Shown here: in pieces, positions 26,354 through 34,346 of the stretch
Layout: every line of letters starts with the position of its first letter
Position numbering within the stretch: position 1 is the first letter of the stretch
NCBI GenBank assembly: GCA_002451695.1
Contig: DKDC01000001.1
Coordinates: 11,513-75,512 of the forward strand
Direction of reading: 5' to 3'
DNA: 64,000 nt
Source: Prevotellaceae bacterium UBA6858
GTDB lineage: Bacteria > Bacteroidota > Bacteroidia > Bacteroidales > Bacteroidaceae
Notes under the pieces: model-generated
Told to the model about the DNA's origin: nothing
Database searches by the model: none
What the model saw: the letters and a program-made list of their open reading frames with translations, nothing else
Made by a program: the position numbers and the translations under genes

Positions 26354-28501
26354 ATGGCAGCAATTCAAACTATTAGGAAATGGGGCGTGGCCCTGTTGGT
26401 AGTAATAGGCCTGGGTCTTTTCTCTTTTATAGCGGAAGACTTCTTTCGCGTTTTCGACACGCTCTTCGGCGAGGACAAACGCCACGTAGGCCAAGTTTAC
26501 AGCGAAAAACTTGCTATCAACGATTATCAGTCTTTAATTGACGAATACACCGAGGCGATTAAGTTCACTCGCGGGGAAAGCTCGCTGAGCGACGCTGAGC
26601 AGAACCAGCTCAAGGATCAGGTTTGGCAGACTTTCGTAAACAACGAGCTTATCAAGCATGAGGCAGACAAACTCGGCCTCACCGTTACCGACGCCGAGCT
26701 TAACAACGTTATAAGCACAGGCACTAACCCCATGCTCATGCAAACGCCGTTCGTGAACAAGCAGACAGGACGCTTCGACGCAACGCAGCTCAAGCAGTTC
26801 CTCGAGCAGTACAACCAGATGCAGACAAAGCCCGACCAGGTTCCGCAGGAGTACATCGAATACTACCAGCGTCTTTACAAATACTGGGGCTTCATTGAGA
26901 AAACACTCCGTTCAACGCTCCTGAACGAGAAATACCAGGCTCTCGTAGGGCGTTGCATCCTTTCGAACCCCATTTCAGCAAAACTCGCGTTCGAGGGCGT
27001 TTCGAGCAAGAGCAGCGCGGTTGTTGCCTCAATCCCCTACACCTCCGTTCCCGACAACGAGGTCAAGGTTTCGGACGAGGACATAAACAGGCTTTATGCA
27101 CAATACAAGGAAATGTTCCGCCAGTTCAACGAAAGCCGCGACATCAAGTACATAAGCGTACAGGTTAAGGCTTCCGCCGGCGACAAGAAAGCCCTCGAAA
27201 ACGAGATGGAAGGCTACGCCAAAGAGCTTGCAGAGGGAGAGAACATAGCAGCGACCGTAAGCCAGAGCAGCTCTCTCGTCCCCTACTCCAACGTGCCTTT
27301 CTCTAAAACCGCCTTCCCCAACGACATCCAGAGCAAAATCGATTCCCTGGGCGTTGGCGTTGTCAAAGGCCCGTACTACAACGCATACGACAACACGCAG
27401 AACATCCTCAAGCTCGTTGCCGTTGCCGAGCTTCCCGACTCTGTGGAATACCGCGCAATCAACTGCGCCGGCACATCGCTTGACGCGGCAAAGACAACAG
27501 CCGACAGCGTTGTCAAGGCTATCAGCGGCGGCGCAAAGTTCGAGGACGTGGCAAAGAAGTACAACCAGCCCGCCCCCAGCGTATGGCTTACGGCAAACCA
27601 GTATGAGGGCCAGTCGATCGATGCCGACAACGCAAACTTCATAAACACAATCACAACAAGCGCAGTCAACTCCATTCAGAAAATAGAGCTTGCCCAGAAC
27701 GTTGTTGTGGTGCAGATCACGAAGCGTCAGGCAATGAAGAAGAAATACAACCTTGCCGTAATCAAGCGCACCGTTGACTTCAGCAAAGACACCTATTCCA
27801 AGGAATACAACAAGTTCAGCCACTTCATTGCAAGCAACTCCACCTTTGCCCAAATGGAGGCAAACGCAGCCAAGAACGGCTACACCGTGCAGGAGCGCAA
27901 AGACCAGTTCTGCAACGAGCACTATGTGGCAAACATTCCCGGAACAAAAGACGCGCTGCGCTGGCTTTTCGAAGCCAAAGAGGGCGATATGTCGCAACTC
28001 TACGAATGCGGCAACAACGACAATATGCTCATTATATATGTAACGGGCAAACACAAAACCGGCTACCGCCCCGCGTCCGACCCTGAAGTGAAGAAAGCCC
28101 TCACGCAGCTCGCTCTCCGCGACAAGAAAGCCGAGAAGCTCATGGCACAGCTAAAGGGCAAGGATTTGCAACAGGCTCTGGCACTCCCGGCAGCGTCAAA
28201 AGACACCCTCAACAACATTACATTCTCCATGCCCGCGTTCATCGCATCCACCGGCGGCAACGAGCCGGTTCTTTCCGGCGGCATCTGCTACGGCAAGCCC
28301 AACAAGAGCTACGGTCCTGTCAAGGGTAACAACGGCGTGTATATGTTCCAGGTTTCCGGGCGCACCAAGACGGGCGAGAAGTTCAACGAGAAGATGTACG
28401 AGCAGAGCGTGGCGGAAAGCTACCTCCGCAATGTGGGCCAATACACCAACGACCTGTATTCAAAGGCCAAGGTTAAGGATCGCCGCTACCTCTACTTCTA
28501 A
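26354..28501 (+). CDS. PpiD/SurA-type periplasmic peptidyl-prolyl isomerase
   Basis: 715 residues. A short cytoplasmic N-terminus and one membrane helix (~10-28, WGVALLVVIGLGLFSFIAE) anchor a periplasmic chaperone. The SurA-like N-domain covers ~40-185 (YQSLIDEYTEAIKFTRG, VWQTFVNNELIKHEADKLGLTVTD). One parvulin-like domain is recognisable at ~365-460 with a weak consensus, and a second helical/beta region runs to the end (FMFQVSGRTKTGEKFN-like). This architecture is PpiD. It helps newly secreted outer-membrane proteins fold as they leave SecYEG. It follows lptC by 184 bases with its own promoter and ends in a bidirectional terminator. Confidence 0.9.
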   Translation: MAAIQTIRKWGVALLVVIGLGLFSFIAEDFFRVFDTLFGEDKRHVGQVYSEKLAINDYQSLIDEYTEAIKFTRGESSLSDAEQNQLKDQVWQTFVNNELIKHEADKLGLTVTDAELNNVISTGTNPMLMQTPFVNKQTGRFDATQLKQFLEQYNQMQTKPDQVPQEYIEYYQRLYKYWGFIEKTLRSTLLNEKYQALVGRCILSNPISAKLAFEGVSSKSSAVVASIPYTSVPDNEVKVSDEDINRLYAQYKEMFRQFNESRDIKYISVQVKASAGDKKALENEMEGYAKELAEGENIAATVSQSSSLVPYSNVPFSKTAFPNDIQSKIDSLGVGVVKGPYYNAYDNTQNILKLVAVAELPDSVEYRAINCAGTSLDAAKTTADSVVKAISGGAKFEDVAKKYNQPAPSVWLTANQYEGQSIDADNANFINTITTSAVNSIQKIELAQNVVVVQITKRQAMKKKYNLAVIKRTVDFSKDTYSKEYNKFSHFIASNSTFAQMEANAAKNGYTVQERKDQFCNEHYVANIPGTKDALRWLFEAKEGDMSQLYECGNNDNMLIIYVTGKHKTGYRPASDPEVKKALTQLALRDKKAEKLMAQLKGKDLQQALALPAASKDTLNNITFSMPAFIASTGGNEPVLSGGICYGKPNKSYGPVKGNNGVYMFQVSGRTKTGEKFNEKMYEQSVAESYLRNVGQYTNDLYSKAKVKDRRYLYF

Positions 28502-28564
28502 ACAGCGCAAGACATAAGAAACAACCAGGGTGCATCATTAACTCCGACAGTCCCTGTTTATTAC

Positions 28565-28609
28565 AAAAAACTCGCGGTTTGGGCAAATTTCCCAAGCCGC
28601 GAGTTTTTT
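28565..28609. terminator. Terminator after the PpiD-like gene
   Basis: AAAAAACTCGCGG and CCGCGAGTTTTTT flank a further TTGGG/CCCAA pairing: a long stem with a T6 tail, symmetrical enough to act in both directions. Confidence 0.88.
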
Positions 28610-28716
28610 CTTGCATTCACACCGCCGCACGGCGAAGCCGTCATTATTCCGCAACTATTTGGTTCACAGAAAATTAGCCTCTTACAGGAACAGCCGAATA
28701 AGTATCTGAATTTCAG

Positions 28717-28985
28717 ATGTTTGCAAGCGGCTGAAAAAGGTCTGACGTAGTTTAAATTATGTCTGATACAATTTTTCCTACATCGGACATAGTTTTTCCT
28801 ACATCAAATGTAGTTTTCGCGCTATTTTGAAAAGAGTGATTATTTTCTGTTTTGCGCGAAATGTAGGGGCGTATGGCATACGCCCTTCACACCACCGCAT
28901 GAACCGCACCGCAAACCATCACAACATCATTACAAATTGGCGCAATCCAGGGCGTATTGCATACGCCCCTACGGCGGTGCAAGTA
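28717..28985 (+). repeat. Composite intergenic repeat, copy E (complete long form)
   Basis: The best-preserved long copy. Flank GTTTGCAAGCGGCTGAAAAAGG. Units start at 28741 TCTGACGTAG, 28762 TCTGATACAA, 28783 TCGGACATAG and 28804 TCAAATGTAG, exactly 21 bases apart. The junction CTACAT-CAA-ATGTAG is a perfect hairpin. Then TTTTGCGCGAAA leads to a left GC hairpin (28864-28886, GGGGCGTAT/GGC/ATACGCCC), ~60 bases of CACCGCA-type sequence, and a right GC hairpin with CCTACGGCGGTGCAA (28950-28985). The rest of the 28502-29307 gap has the ppiD terminator and the gdhA promoter. Confidence 0.88.
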
Positions 28986-29261
28986 TTTGACAAATTGCGC
29001 TTTGAGCGTTTGTAATTTGTATGGCACAGTCCATACTACGGCACAAATTACTGAATTATTGGAAAACACGGCTTATTATTGCGCCATAAGACGGAATGTC
29101 AAAATCATTGCATATGATATTGCGTCCAAAAACGGCGGCATTATGTTTTGCACCTGTCAAATTGCAACGGAGGGCGACCATATTTATTCTGAACTTTTGA
29201 AACCTTTACCTTTTCAAAAGCATTTTATTTTCAGAAATACCGCCATTAAACCAACTTTTTG

Positions 29262-29269
29262 TATATTTG
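29262..29269 (+). promoter_or_regulatory. Probable gdhA promoter, -7 box
   Basis: TATATTTG (followed by C) is a full match to TAnnTTTG, 39 bases before the gdhA ATG. Confidence 0.65.
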
Positions 29270-29307
29270 CAGCACGATATGGAATATTAACAAACGAGTA
29301 ACTTAAA

Positions 29308-30642
29308 ATGAAATCAAGCGAAGTTATTGAAAACCTAAAACGCCGTTATCCGGGACAGCCGGAATACATTCAGGCTGTATCGCAGGTGCTTCCCACAATC
29401 GAGGAGACCTACAACCAGCACCCCGAGTTCGAGAAGTCAAACCTCATAGAGCGTCTCTGCATCCCCGACCGCATCTACCAGTTCCGTGTAACATGGGTTG
29501 ACGACAAGGGCAAGGTTCAGACCAACAACGGCTACCGTGTGCAGCACAACAACGCCATCGGTCCCTACAAGGGCGGCATCCGCTTCCACTCTTCCGTGAA
29601 CCTCGGCATATTGAAGTTCCTTGCATTTGAGCAGACATTCAAGAACTCCCTCACCACCCTCCCCATGGGCGGCGCAAAGGGCGGCAGCGACTTCAGCCCG
29701 CGCGGCAAGAGCAACGCCGAAATCATGCGCTTCTGCCAGGCTTTCATGACCGAGCTTTGGAGAAACATCGGTCCCAACACCGATGTTCCCGCCGGCGACA
29801 TAGGCGTGGGCGGACGCGAAGTGGGATATATGTTCGGTATGTACAAGAAGCTCACTCACGAGTTCACCGGCACATTCACAGGCAAGGGTCTTGAATTTGG
29901 CGGCTCGCTCATCCGCCCAGAGGCAACCGGCTACGGAAACGTTTACTTCATGCTCGAAATGCTCAAGACAAGGGGCATCGACGTCAAGGGCAAGACCGTT
30001 TGCGTGAGCGGTTCGGGCAACGTGGCGCAATACACCGTTGACAAGCTCATCGACCTCGGCGCGAAAGTTGTTACCCTCTCCGACTCCGACGGCTACATAT
30101 ACGACCCCGACGGCATTGACCGCGAAAAGTGGAACTACGTAATGGAACTCAAGAACATCGAGCGCGGCCGCATTCGCGAATACGCCGAGAAATACGGCGT
30201 CAAGTACGTTGCCGGCGCACGTCCTTGGGGCGAGAAATGCGACATCGCGCTCCCCTCCGCAACACAAAACGAAATTGACGGCGATGACGCACGCAAGTTG
30301 GTTGAGAACGGCGTGATTGCAGTGAGCGAAGGCGCGAACATGCCGAGCACACCCGAAGCTATCAAGGTGTTCCAGGATGCCAAGATACTCTACTCTCCGG
30401 GCAAGGCGGCAAACGCCGGCGGCGTGTCGGTTTCGGGTCTCGAGATGACGCAGAACTCCGAACGTCTGAACTGGACGGCAGAAGAAGTTGACAAGAAACT
30501 CCACAATATAATGTGCGACATCCACGCTGCGTGCGTGAAATACGGCACAGAGCCCGATGGCTACATAAACTATGTTAAGGGCGCAAACGTTGCCGGCTTT
30601 ATGAAAGTTGCCAAGGCAATGATGGCGCAGGGCATTCTCTAA
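29308..30642 (+). CDS. gdhA: Glutamate dehydrogenase (NAD(P)-dependent)
   Basis: Interconverts 2-oxoglutarate plus ammonia and glutamate; in Bacteroidales this is a main ammonia-assimilation route. 444 residues, the length of the hexameric small-subunit enzyme. The substrate lysines are in GPYKGGIRFH and PMGGAKGGSDF (Lys124), and the proton-transfer region is VPAGDIGVGGREVGYMFG. The Rossmann domain starts VCVSGSGNVAQYT (GxGxxA type). NADPH preference is assumed from family length and not shown. It is flanked by its own -7 box and a strong terminator, so monocistronic. Confidence 0.97.
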   Translation: MKSSEVIENLKRRYPGQPEYIQAVSQVLPTIEETYNQHPEFEKSNLIERLCIPDRIYQFRVTWVDDKGKVQTNNGYRVQHNNAIGPYKGGIRFHSSVNLGILKFLAFEQTFKNSLTTLPMGGAKGGSDFSPRGKSNAEIMRFCQAFMTELWRNIGPNTDVPAGDIGVGGREVGYMFGMYKKLTHEFTGTFTGKGLEFGGSLIRPEATGYGNVYFMLEMLKTRGIDVKGKTVCVSGSGNVAQYTVDKLIDLGAKVVTLSDSDGYIYDPDGIDREKWNYVMELKNIERGRIREYAEKYGVKYVAGARPWGEKCDIALPSATQNEIDGDDARKLVENGVIAVSEGANMPSTPEAIKVFQDAKILYSPGKAANAGGVSVSGLEMTQNSERLNWTAEEVDKKLHNIMCDIHAACVKYGTEPDGYINYVKGANVAGFMKVAKAMMAQGIL

Positions 30643-30666
30643 ACGCATCCCCCTACACTTACAATA

Positions 30667-30708
30667 AATCCTCGCGGTTGCAAGCTGCACCCGCGAGGAT
30701 TGTTTTTT
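30667..30708 (+). terminator. Terminator after gdhA
   Basis: AATCCTCGCGG pairs with CCGCGAGGATT around a 13-base loop, followed by GTTTTTT. Confidence 0.9.
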
Positions 30709-30802
30709 GAAAAACGGCAGCCAAGGACAAACTGCATTTCAAAAGCCCAAGCCCGCGCTTTTCCGCCTCAAAAACGCCTTGCAACAGTTGTCATGTCTCC
30801 CG

Positions 30803-30845
30803 AATTTTGTTGTATTTCATGCACAATGCGAAATACAACAAAATT
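30803..30845. repeat. Perfect 16-bp inverted repeat upstream of the BspA-like gene
   Basis: AATTTTGTTGTATTTC (30803-30818) and GAAATACAACAAAATT (30830-30845) are exact reverse complements separated by 11 bases, and the loop can add a GCA/TGC pair. There is no T-tail and no neighbouring gene end, so it is not a normal terminator. It abuts the G11 tract and precedes the -7 box by 28 bases: an operator-like or structured leader/upstream element. Confidence 0.8.
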
Positions 30846-30848
30846 TAT

Positions 30849-30881
30849 GGGGGGGGGGGAGGGGAAATGTGCCTATATTTG
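30849..30881 (+). promoter_or_regulatory. G11 tract in the promoter region of the BspA-like gene
   Basis: Eleven consecutive G (30849-30859), then A and GGGG, stand 10-14 bases before TATATTTG (30874-30881), a perfect -7 box 37 bases ahead of the ATG. The run fills the -33/-7 spacer. Replication slippage here would change promoter spacing, a classical phase-variation design. Confidence 0.6.
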
Positions 30882-30917
30882 CATATAACAGCAAAACAAG
30901 ACAAAACAACTACTATT

Positions 30918-32447
30918 ATGAACAAATCCCAAACTCAAAAACCGAAACAAAAACACGCTGCCGGCAAAAAACTTCGCGGTGTGATGCTCGCCCTTCTTCT
31001 CTCGACAGTATTCCCTGCAACATCCTATGGCTTTGGCACGGGAATAACTTTCGAATACACGCACAATAACACGACCTGCAGATACGAAATCATAAACAGA
31101 TATCAGCGTTATGTGGAGTTGGACAGATGTCTGAACACAACATTAGGCAACAATGCCGACCCCGACAAGATAATACTTCCGGAAGTTGTGGAATACGAAG
31201 GCACGAAATACGAGGTAAGGTGGATAAACACCGGCGCGTTCCGTGACAAAACTGATATTGAATGCCTCAAACTTCCCTCCAAAGTAACGGAAATACAACC
31301 CTACACTTTCGAAGGCTGTACAGGTCTTAAAGAGGTACAACTGCCCGACAGTCTGCGCTGGATTTACTACAACGCCTTCCAAAACTGCTCCTCGCTTGAA
31401 AGCATCACTATCCCCCAATATGTACATGCCATCGGACCGAATGTGTTCAGGGGTTGCCGCAGTCTCAAGTTCGTCGCATTCGCAAAAAAACGGGATGGAA
31501 CAATAGCAGGCGGAATCAACGAAACAACATTCGACATAAGCGACACAGACTCCGACACACCCAAATATCCGAAAACGCTGTACACAAGTTCCTACAGGGT
31601 TGCCGAGCTGCAAAGCACCTCCCCCTGGAACCTGTTCGGGGAAGTCAAGGCTTCAAAAGGATATTATGTCGAGTATATGTGCGAGGGAATAAACGACCTG
31701 AACCGCTCCTACATAAATCTTTGGAACACAAAGTTTGGGTCGAGTGGAAGAGTTTACTTCGACCCAGCCACCTCAACGCTTACGCTCGACAAACTGAAAT
31801 GCGACTTCAGCAATATTTTCAGCATTATCGAAAACTCAAGAAACTCCGACCTTACCATAAAAGTGAAAGGCGACTGCGTTCTTGATTTTGATTCTGACGA
31901 CGGTGCTGCATTATACCTGACAGCAAACACAATCATAACCAATTACAACTCAAGTTCCTCCCTGACCCTCAGACTTGGGGCAAAATCTTCCAGCATAAAG
32001 GCAACGGCAAACTCGCAATGCACGCTCAACAACGCAAATATAATTATAGAAAGCGCACCCAACGCTAACAGTTTCGCATACGGCATAAACGGAGACAACT
32101 TGGGAGAACTCAGCATAACAAACAGCGTTGTGCAGATAACGAACACTCCGGCCAACAGTGCTGCAATCGGCGGCTTCAAATCATTGAAGATTGACGGCTG
32201 CGAAATAATCACGCCGCAGAATGCCACAATCGGGGCGAACAACACAATATACGAAAACGGGGCAGCCGCAAAGAAAGTGCTGATAGCCCCCGCCGGACAC
32301 CCGGTGGGCATTGCCTCCACGAAAAACGGCGCAACGTCCAAACGCGAAACCATCTACACGCCCGACGGCGTAAGGCTGACAACGCCATTCAGTATGCTGC
32401 CGCGAGGGATTTATATTGTAAACGGAAAGAAAGTGGTGAAGTTATAA
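30918..32447 (+). CDS. BspA-like leucine-rich-repeat surface protein
   Basis: 509 residues from the ATG at 30918 (MNKSQTQKPK), chosen because a signal sequence (LRGVMLALLLSTVFPATSYG) follows and a -7 box lies 37 bases upstream. An in-frame extension upstream through the G-run is possible but would lie before the -7 box. Residues ~95-190 carry BspA/LRR_5 repeats (INTGAFRDKTDIECLKLPS, IQPYTFEGCTGLKEVQLPD, AFQNCSSLESITIPQ, VFRGCRSLKFVAF). Residues ~270-450 look like a right-handed beta-helix or carbohydrate-binding region (LTIKVKGDCVLDFD, ALYLTANTIITNYNS). The end PRGIYIVNGKKVVKL is the tail motif shared with the 9.7-14.9 kb proteins. Probable adhesin. Confidence 0.85.
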   Translation: MNKSQTQKPKQKHAAGKKLRGVMLALLLSTVFPATSYGFGTGITFEYTHNNTTCRYEIINRYQRYVELDRCLNTTLGNNADPDKIILPEVVEYEGTKYEVRWINTGAFRDKTDIECLKLPSKVTEIQPYTFEGCTGLKEVQLPDSLRWIYYNAFQNCSSLESITIPQYVHAIGPNVFRGCRSLKFVAFAKKRDGTIAGGINETTFDISDTDSDTPKYPKTLYTSSYRVAELQSTSPWNLFGEVKASKGYYVEYMCEGINDLNRSYINLWNTKFGSSGRVYFDPATSTLTLDKLKCDFSNIFSIIENSRNSDLTIKVKGDCVLDFDSDDGAALYLTANTIITNYNSSSSLTLRLGAKSSSIKATANSQCTLNNANIIIESAPNANSFAYGINGDNLGELSITNSVVQITNTPANSAAIGGFKSLKIDGCEIITPQNATIGANNTIYENGAAAKKVLIAPAGHPVGIASTKNGATSKRETIYTPDGVRLTTPFSMLPRGIYIVNGKKVVKL

Positions 32448-32477
32448 CGCCACCAACACACAAACTCTCATAAACCA

Positions 32478-32511
32478 ACCGTGTGCGCCGTGAAAGCGCA
32501 CACGGTTTTTG
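32478..32511 (+). terminator. Terminator after the BspA-like gene
   Basis: ACCGTGTGCGC pairs with GCGCACACGGT across a 6-7 base loop, followed by TTTTTG. Confidence 0.88.
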
Positions 32512-32702
32512 TTTCATACACACTTCCGCCCGAAACAACAAGCCGCAAAAAAGAAAGCTACGGTGCAAGAAACACCGTTCCCCACCCCATGCCACTGACA
32601 AGTCTTTTCCGAGGCGGCAATCACCGCAAAAAATGTGTAACACATTGAGTCACAGGAAAATGCTCAAACAAAAGATTTGCGCTATAAGAATTTGTCTTTC
32701 AG

Positions 32703-32866
32703 CGGTTTGCAACGGCAGAAAAAAGGTCTGATGTAGTTTGAATTATATCTGATGTAATTTTTCCTACGTCCTATGTAGTTTTTCCTACGTCAGAAGTTGT
32801 TTTCCCGACTTTGGTTTTGCGTCATTTGCAGGGGCGTATTGCATACGCCCCTACGGAGGCGCAAAT
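32703..32866 (+). repeat. Composite intergenic repeat, copy F (complete short form)
   Basis: Flank GTTTGCAACGGCAGAAAAAAGG. Units start TCTGATGTAG, TCTGATGTAA, TCCTATGTAG and TCAGAAGTTG, with a junction CTACGT-CCT-ATGTAG. Then TTTTGCGTCATTTGCA leads straight into a single GC hairpin GGGGCGTAT/TGC/ATACGCCCC with CTACGGAGGCGCAAAT. It lies between the convergent BspA-like and aroC genes; nothing else was found in 32448-32902 except the terminator. Confidence 0.88.
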
Positions 32867-32902
32867 TTTTGATTACATGGTTTTTGTGTCGGCAATGCGC
32901 AC

Positions 32903-33979
32903 TTAAATGCGGTTTGTCCTGCTTAAAAGGTAAAAATCGAGCGTTACCATTGCCGCCATAGCCTCCACTATCGGCACTGCACGCGGAACTACGCAAGGGT
33001 CGTGCCGTCCGCGTGCCGCGATGACGGTGGAATTTCCCTTTATGTCCACGGTCTGCTGCTCCACTTTCAGCGTGGGCACCGGCTTGAACGCCACACGGAA
33101 ATCCACATCGCTTCCGCTCGTTATTCCGCCAAGCACACCGCCGTTATGGTTTGTTTCCGTTGCCACGCCGCCTTTGCCGTCGGGAACGAAAGCATCATTG
33201 TACTGCGTTCCGCGCATTGCCGCCGCACCGAAACCGTCGCCGAGTTCAAAACCCCTTGCCGCATTTATCGACATGACCGCAAAGGCAAGGGCGGCGTGAA
33301 ACTTGCCAAACACCGGCTCGCCAAGTCCTGCGGGTACACCCTTTATAATGCAGCTTACAATGCCGCCCATTGTGTCGCCATCGCCCAACGCGCCTTTTAT
33401 CTCGTTTTCCATTTTAACCGCAAGCTCCGCATCCGGGCAGCGCACGTCGTTTTTCTCTATCTCCTCAACAGAACACCATTTGTATTCATTGCCAAGAGCC
33501 ACCGCGCCTATCTGCGAGGTGTACGCCCTCACTTCCACGCCAACCTTGCGCAGGGCGAGTTTTGCAAAAGCACCGGCAACGACCCGCGCTATGGTTTCGC
33601 GCGCGCTCTGTCTGCCTCCGCCGCGATAGTCGCGCAAACCGTATTTTTCCTGATAGGTGAAATCGGCGTGCGAGGGGCGGTAAACGTCCTTCAGTTCCGA
33701 ATAGTCCTTCGAGCGTTGGTTTTCGTTTCTCACCTCAAAGCCAATCGGCGTGCCTGTGGTCATGCCCTCGAAAACGCCGGACAGTATCTCCACCTTGTCC
33801 GCCTCTTTGCGCGGAGTAGTCAGGCAGCTCTGCCCCGGGCGGCGGCGGTCAAGCTCGCTTTGGATAAAATCCAAGTCAACCTCTATCCCGGCAGGCATTC
33901 CGTCAATCACACCCCCTACCGCCACGCCATGACTTTCGCCAAATGACGTGAGACGAAAAACATTTCCAAATGTATTCAT
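32903..33979 (-). CDS. aroC: Chorismate synthase
   Basis: Makes chorismate from EPSP, the last common step to aromatic amino acids and folate; needs reduced FMN. 358 residues from the ATG at 33979 ([10 protein letters not shown]); a Met 12 codons upstream precedes atypical sequence. Family signatures: [15 protein letters not shown] near the N-terminus, [14 protein letters not shown], the [12 protein letters not shown] segment (GGRSSAR-type), and [17 protein letters not shown] near the end. It lies 77 bases after the DUF721 gene on the same strand, probably as the third gene of a recF-DUF721-aroC unit. Confidence 0.97.
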   Translation of the reverse strand: MNTFGNVFRLTSFGESHGVAVGGVIDGMPAGIEVDLDFIQSELDRRRPGQSCLTTPRKEADKVEILSGVFEGMTTGTPIGFEVRNENQRSKDYSELKDVYRPSHADFTYQEKYGLRDYRGGGRQSARETIARVVAGAFAKLALRKVGVEVRAYTSQIGAVALGNEYKWCSVEEIEKNDVRCPDAELAVKMENEIKGALGDGDTMGGIVSCIIKGVPAGLGEPVFGKFHAALAFAVMSINAARGFELGDGFGAAAMRGTQYNDAFVPDGKGGVATETNHNGGVLGGITSGSDVDFRVAFKPVPTLKVEQQTVDIKGNSTVIAARGRHDPCVVPRAVPIVEAMAAMVTLDFYLLSRTNRI

Positions 33980-34055
33980 TATATATATGGTATCTCTTGC
34001 TGCAAATTTAATCAAAAAGTGCGTGTTTTCGGACTTTTCCCGGCGACAGCAGAGC

Positions 34056-34346
34056 TTATTTGAACATTATGTCGGTAATCACGTCAGCCTTGACATAAGC
34101 GTTTATCTTTTCCACAAGCTGCCTGCGCTGCATGAAAAGGTTGTTGCGCAACGCCGGCGACTGCACCTCGACAAACAAAACCTGGTTGTAAATCCTTATG
34201 TTCTGCGTTGCCCGCGCCACGCGCTCACCCACAATCTCGGGCCACGCATTCACCGCCCGCGCCTCGTTGAGCGGCGTCTCCAAGCCCTGCGCCCGCAAAA
34301 ACAACGACACCACATCGCCAATCTGCTCAACGTTCCTTCTTCTCAT
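34056..34346 (-). CDS. DUF721 (DciA-like) protein
   Basis: 96 residues. The N-terminal [44 protein letters not shown] and C-terminal [26 protein letters not shown] match the DUF721 domain, whose best-known member, DciA, helps load the replicative helicase in bacteria lacking DnaC/DnaI. Its start overlaps the recF stop by four bases (ATGA), so the two are translated together. That placement beside recF supports a role in replication or repair; the DciA function here is inferred. Confidence 0.85.
   Translation of the reverse strand: MRRRNVEQIGDVVSLFLRAQGLETPLNEARAVNAWPEIVGERVARATQNIRIYNQVLFVEVQSPALRNNLFMQRRQLVEKINAYVKADVITDIMFK

Noticed and set aside
27029..28054. 341-codon open frame on the minus strand
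   Set aside because: Antisense shadow of the PpiD-like gene, Val/Cys-rich composition only.
28741..28825. Tandem 21-bp units as a CRISPR array
   Set aside because: Units are contiguous and degenerate with no unique spacers, and no cas gene is present.
28864..28886. GC hairpins of the repeat as ordinary rho-independent terminators
   Set aside because: No T-run follows, several copies are in divergent or upstream positions, and true terminators are found separately nearby.
28957..29301. Possible small protein of 114 codons between ppiD and gdhA
   Set aside because: Begins inside a GC-hairpin repeat and runs over the gdhA promoter; no ribosome-site or family support.
29437..30690. 417-codon open frame on the minus strand
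   Set aside because: Antisense shadow of gdhA; no homology features, and it would overlap the gdhA terminator.
30803..30845. Inverted repeat as the ends of an invertible promoter
   Set aside because: Only 11 bases separate the arms; invertible promoters need a longer segment carrying the promoter, and no recombinase gene is nearby.
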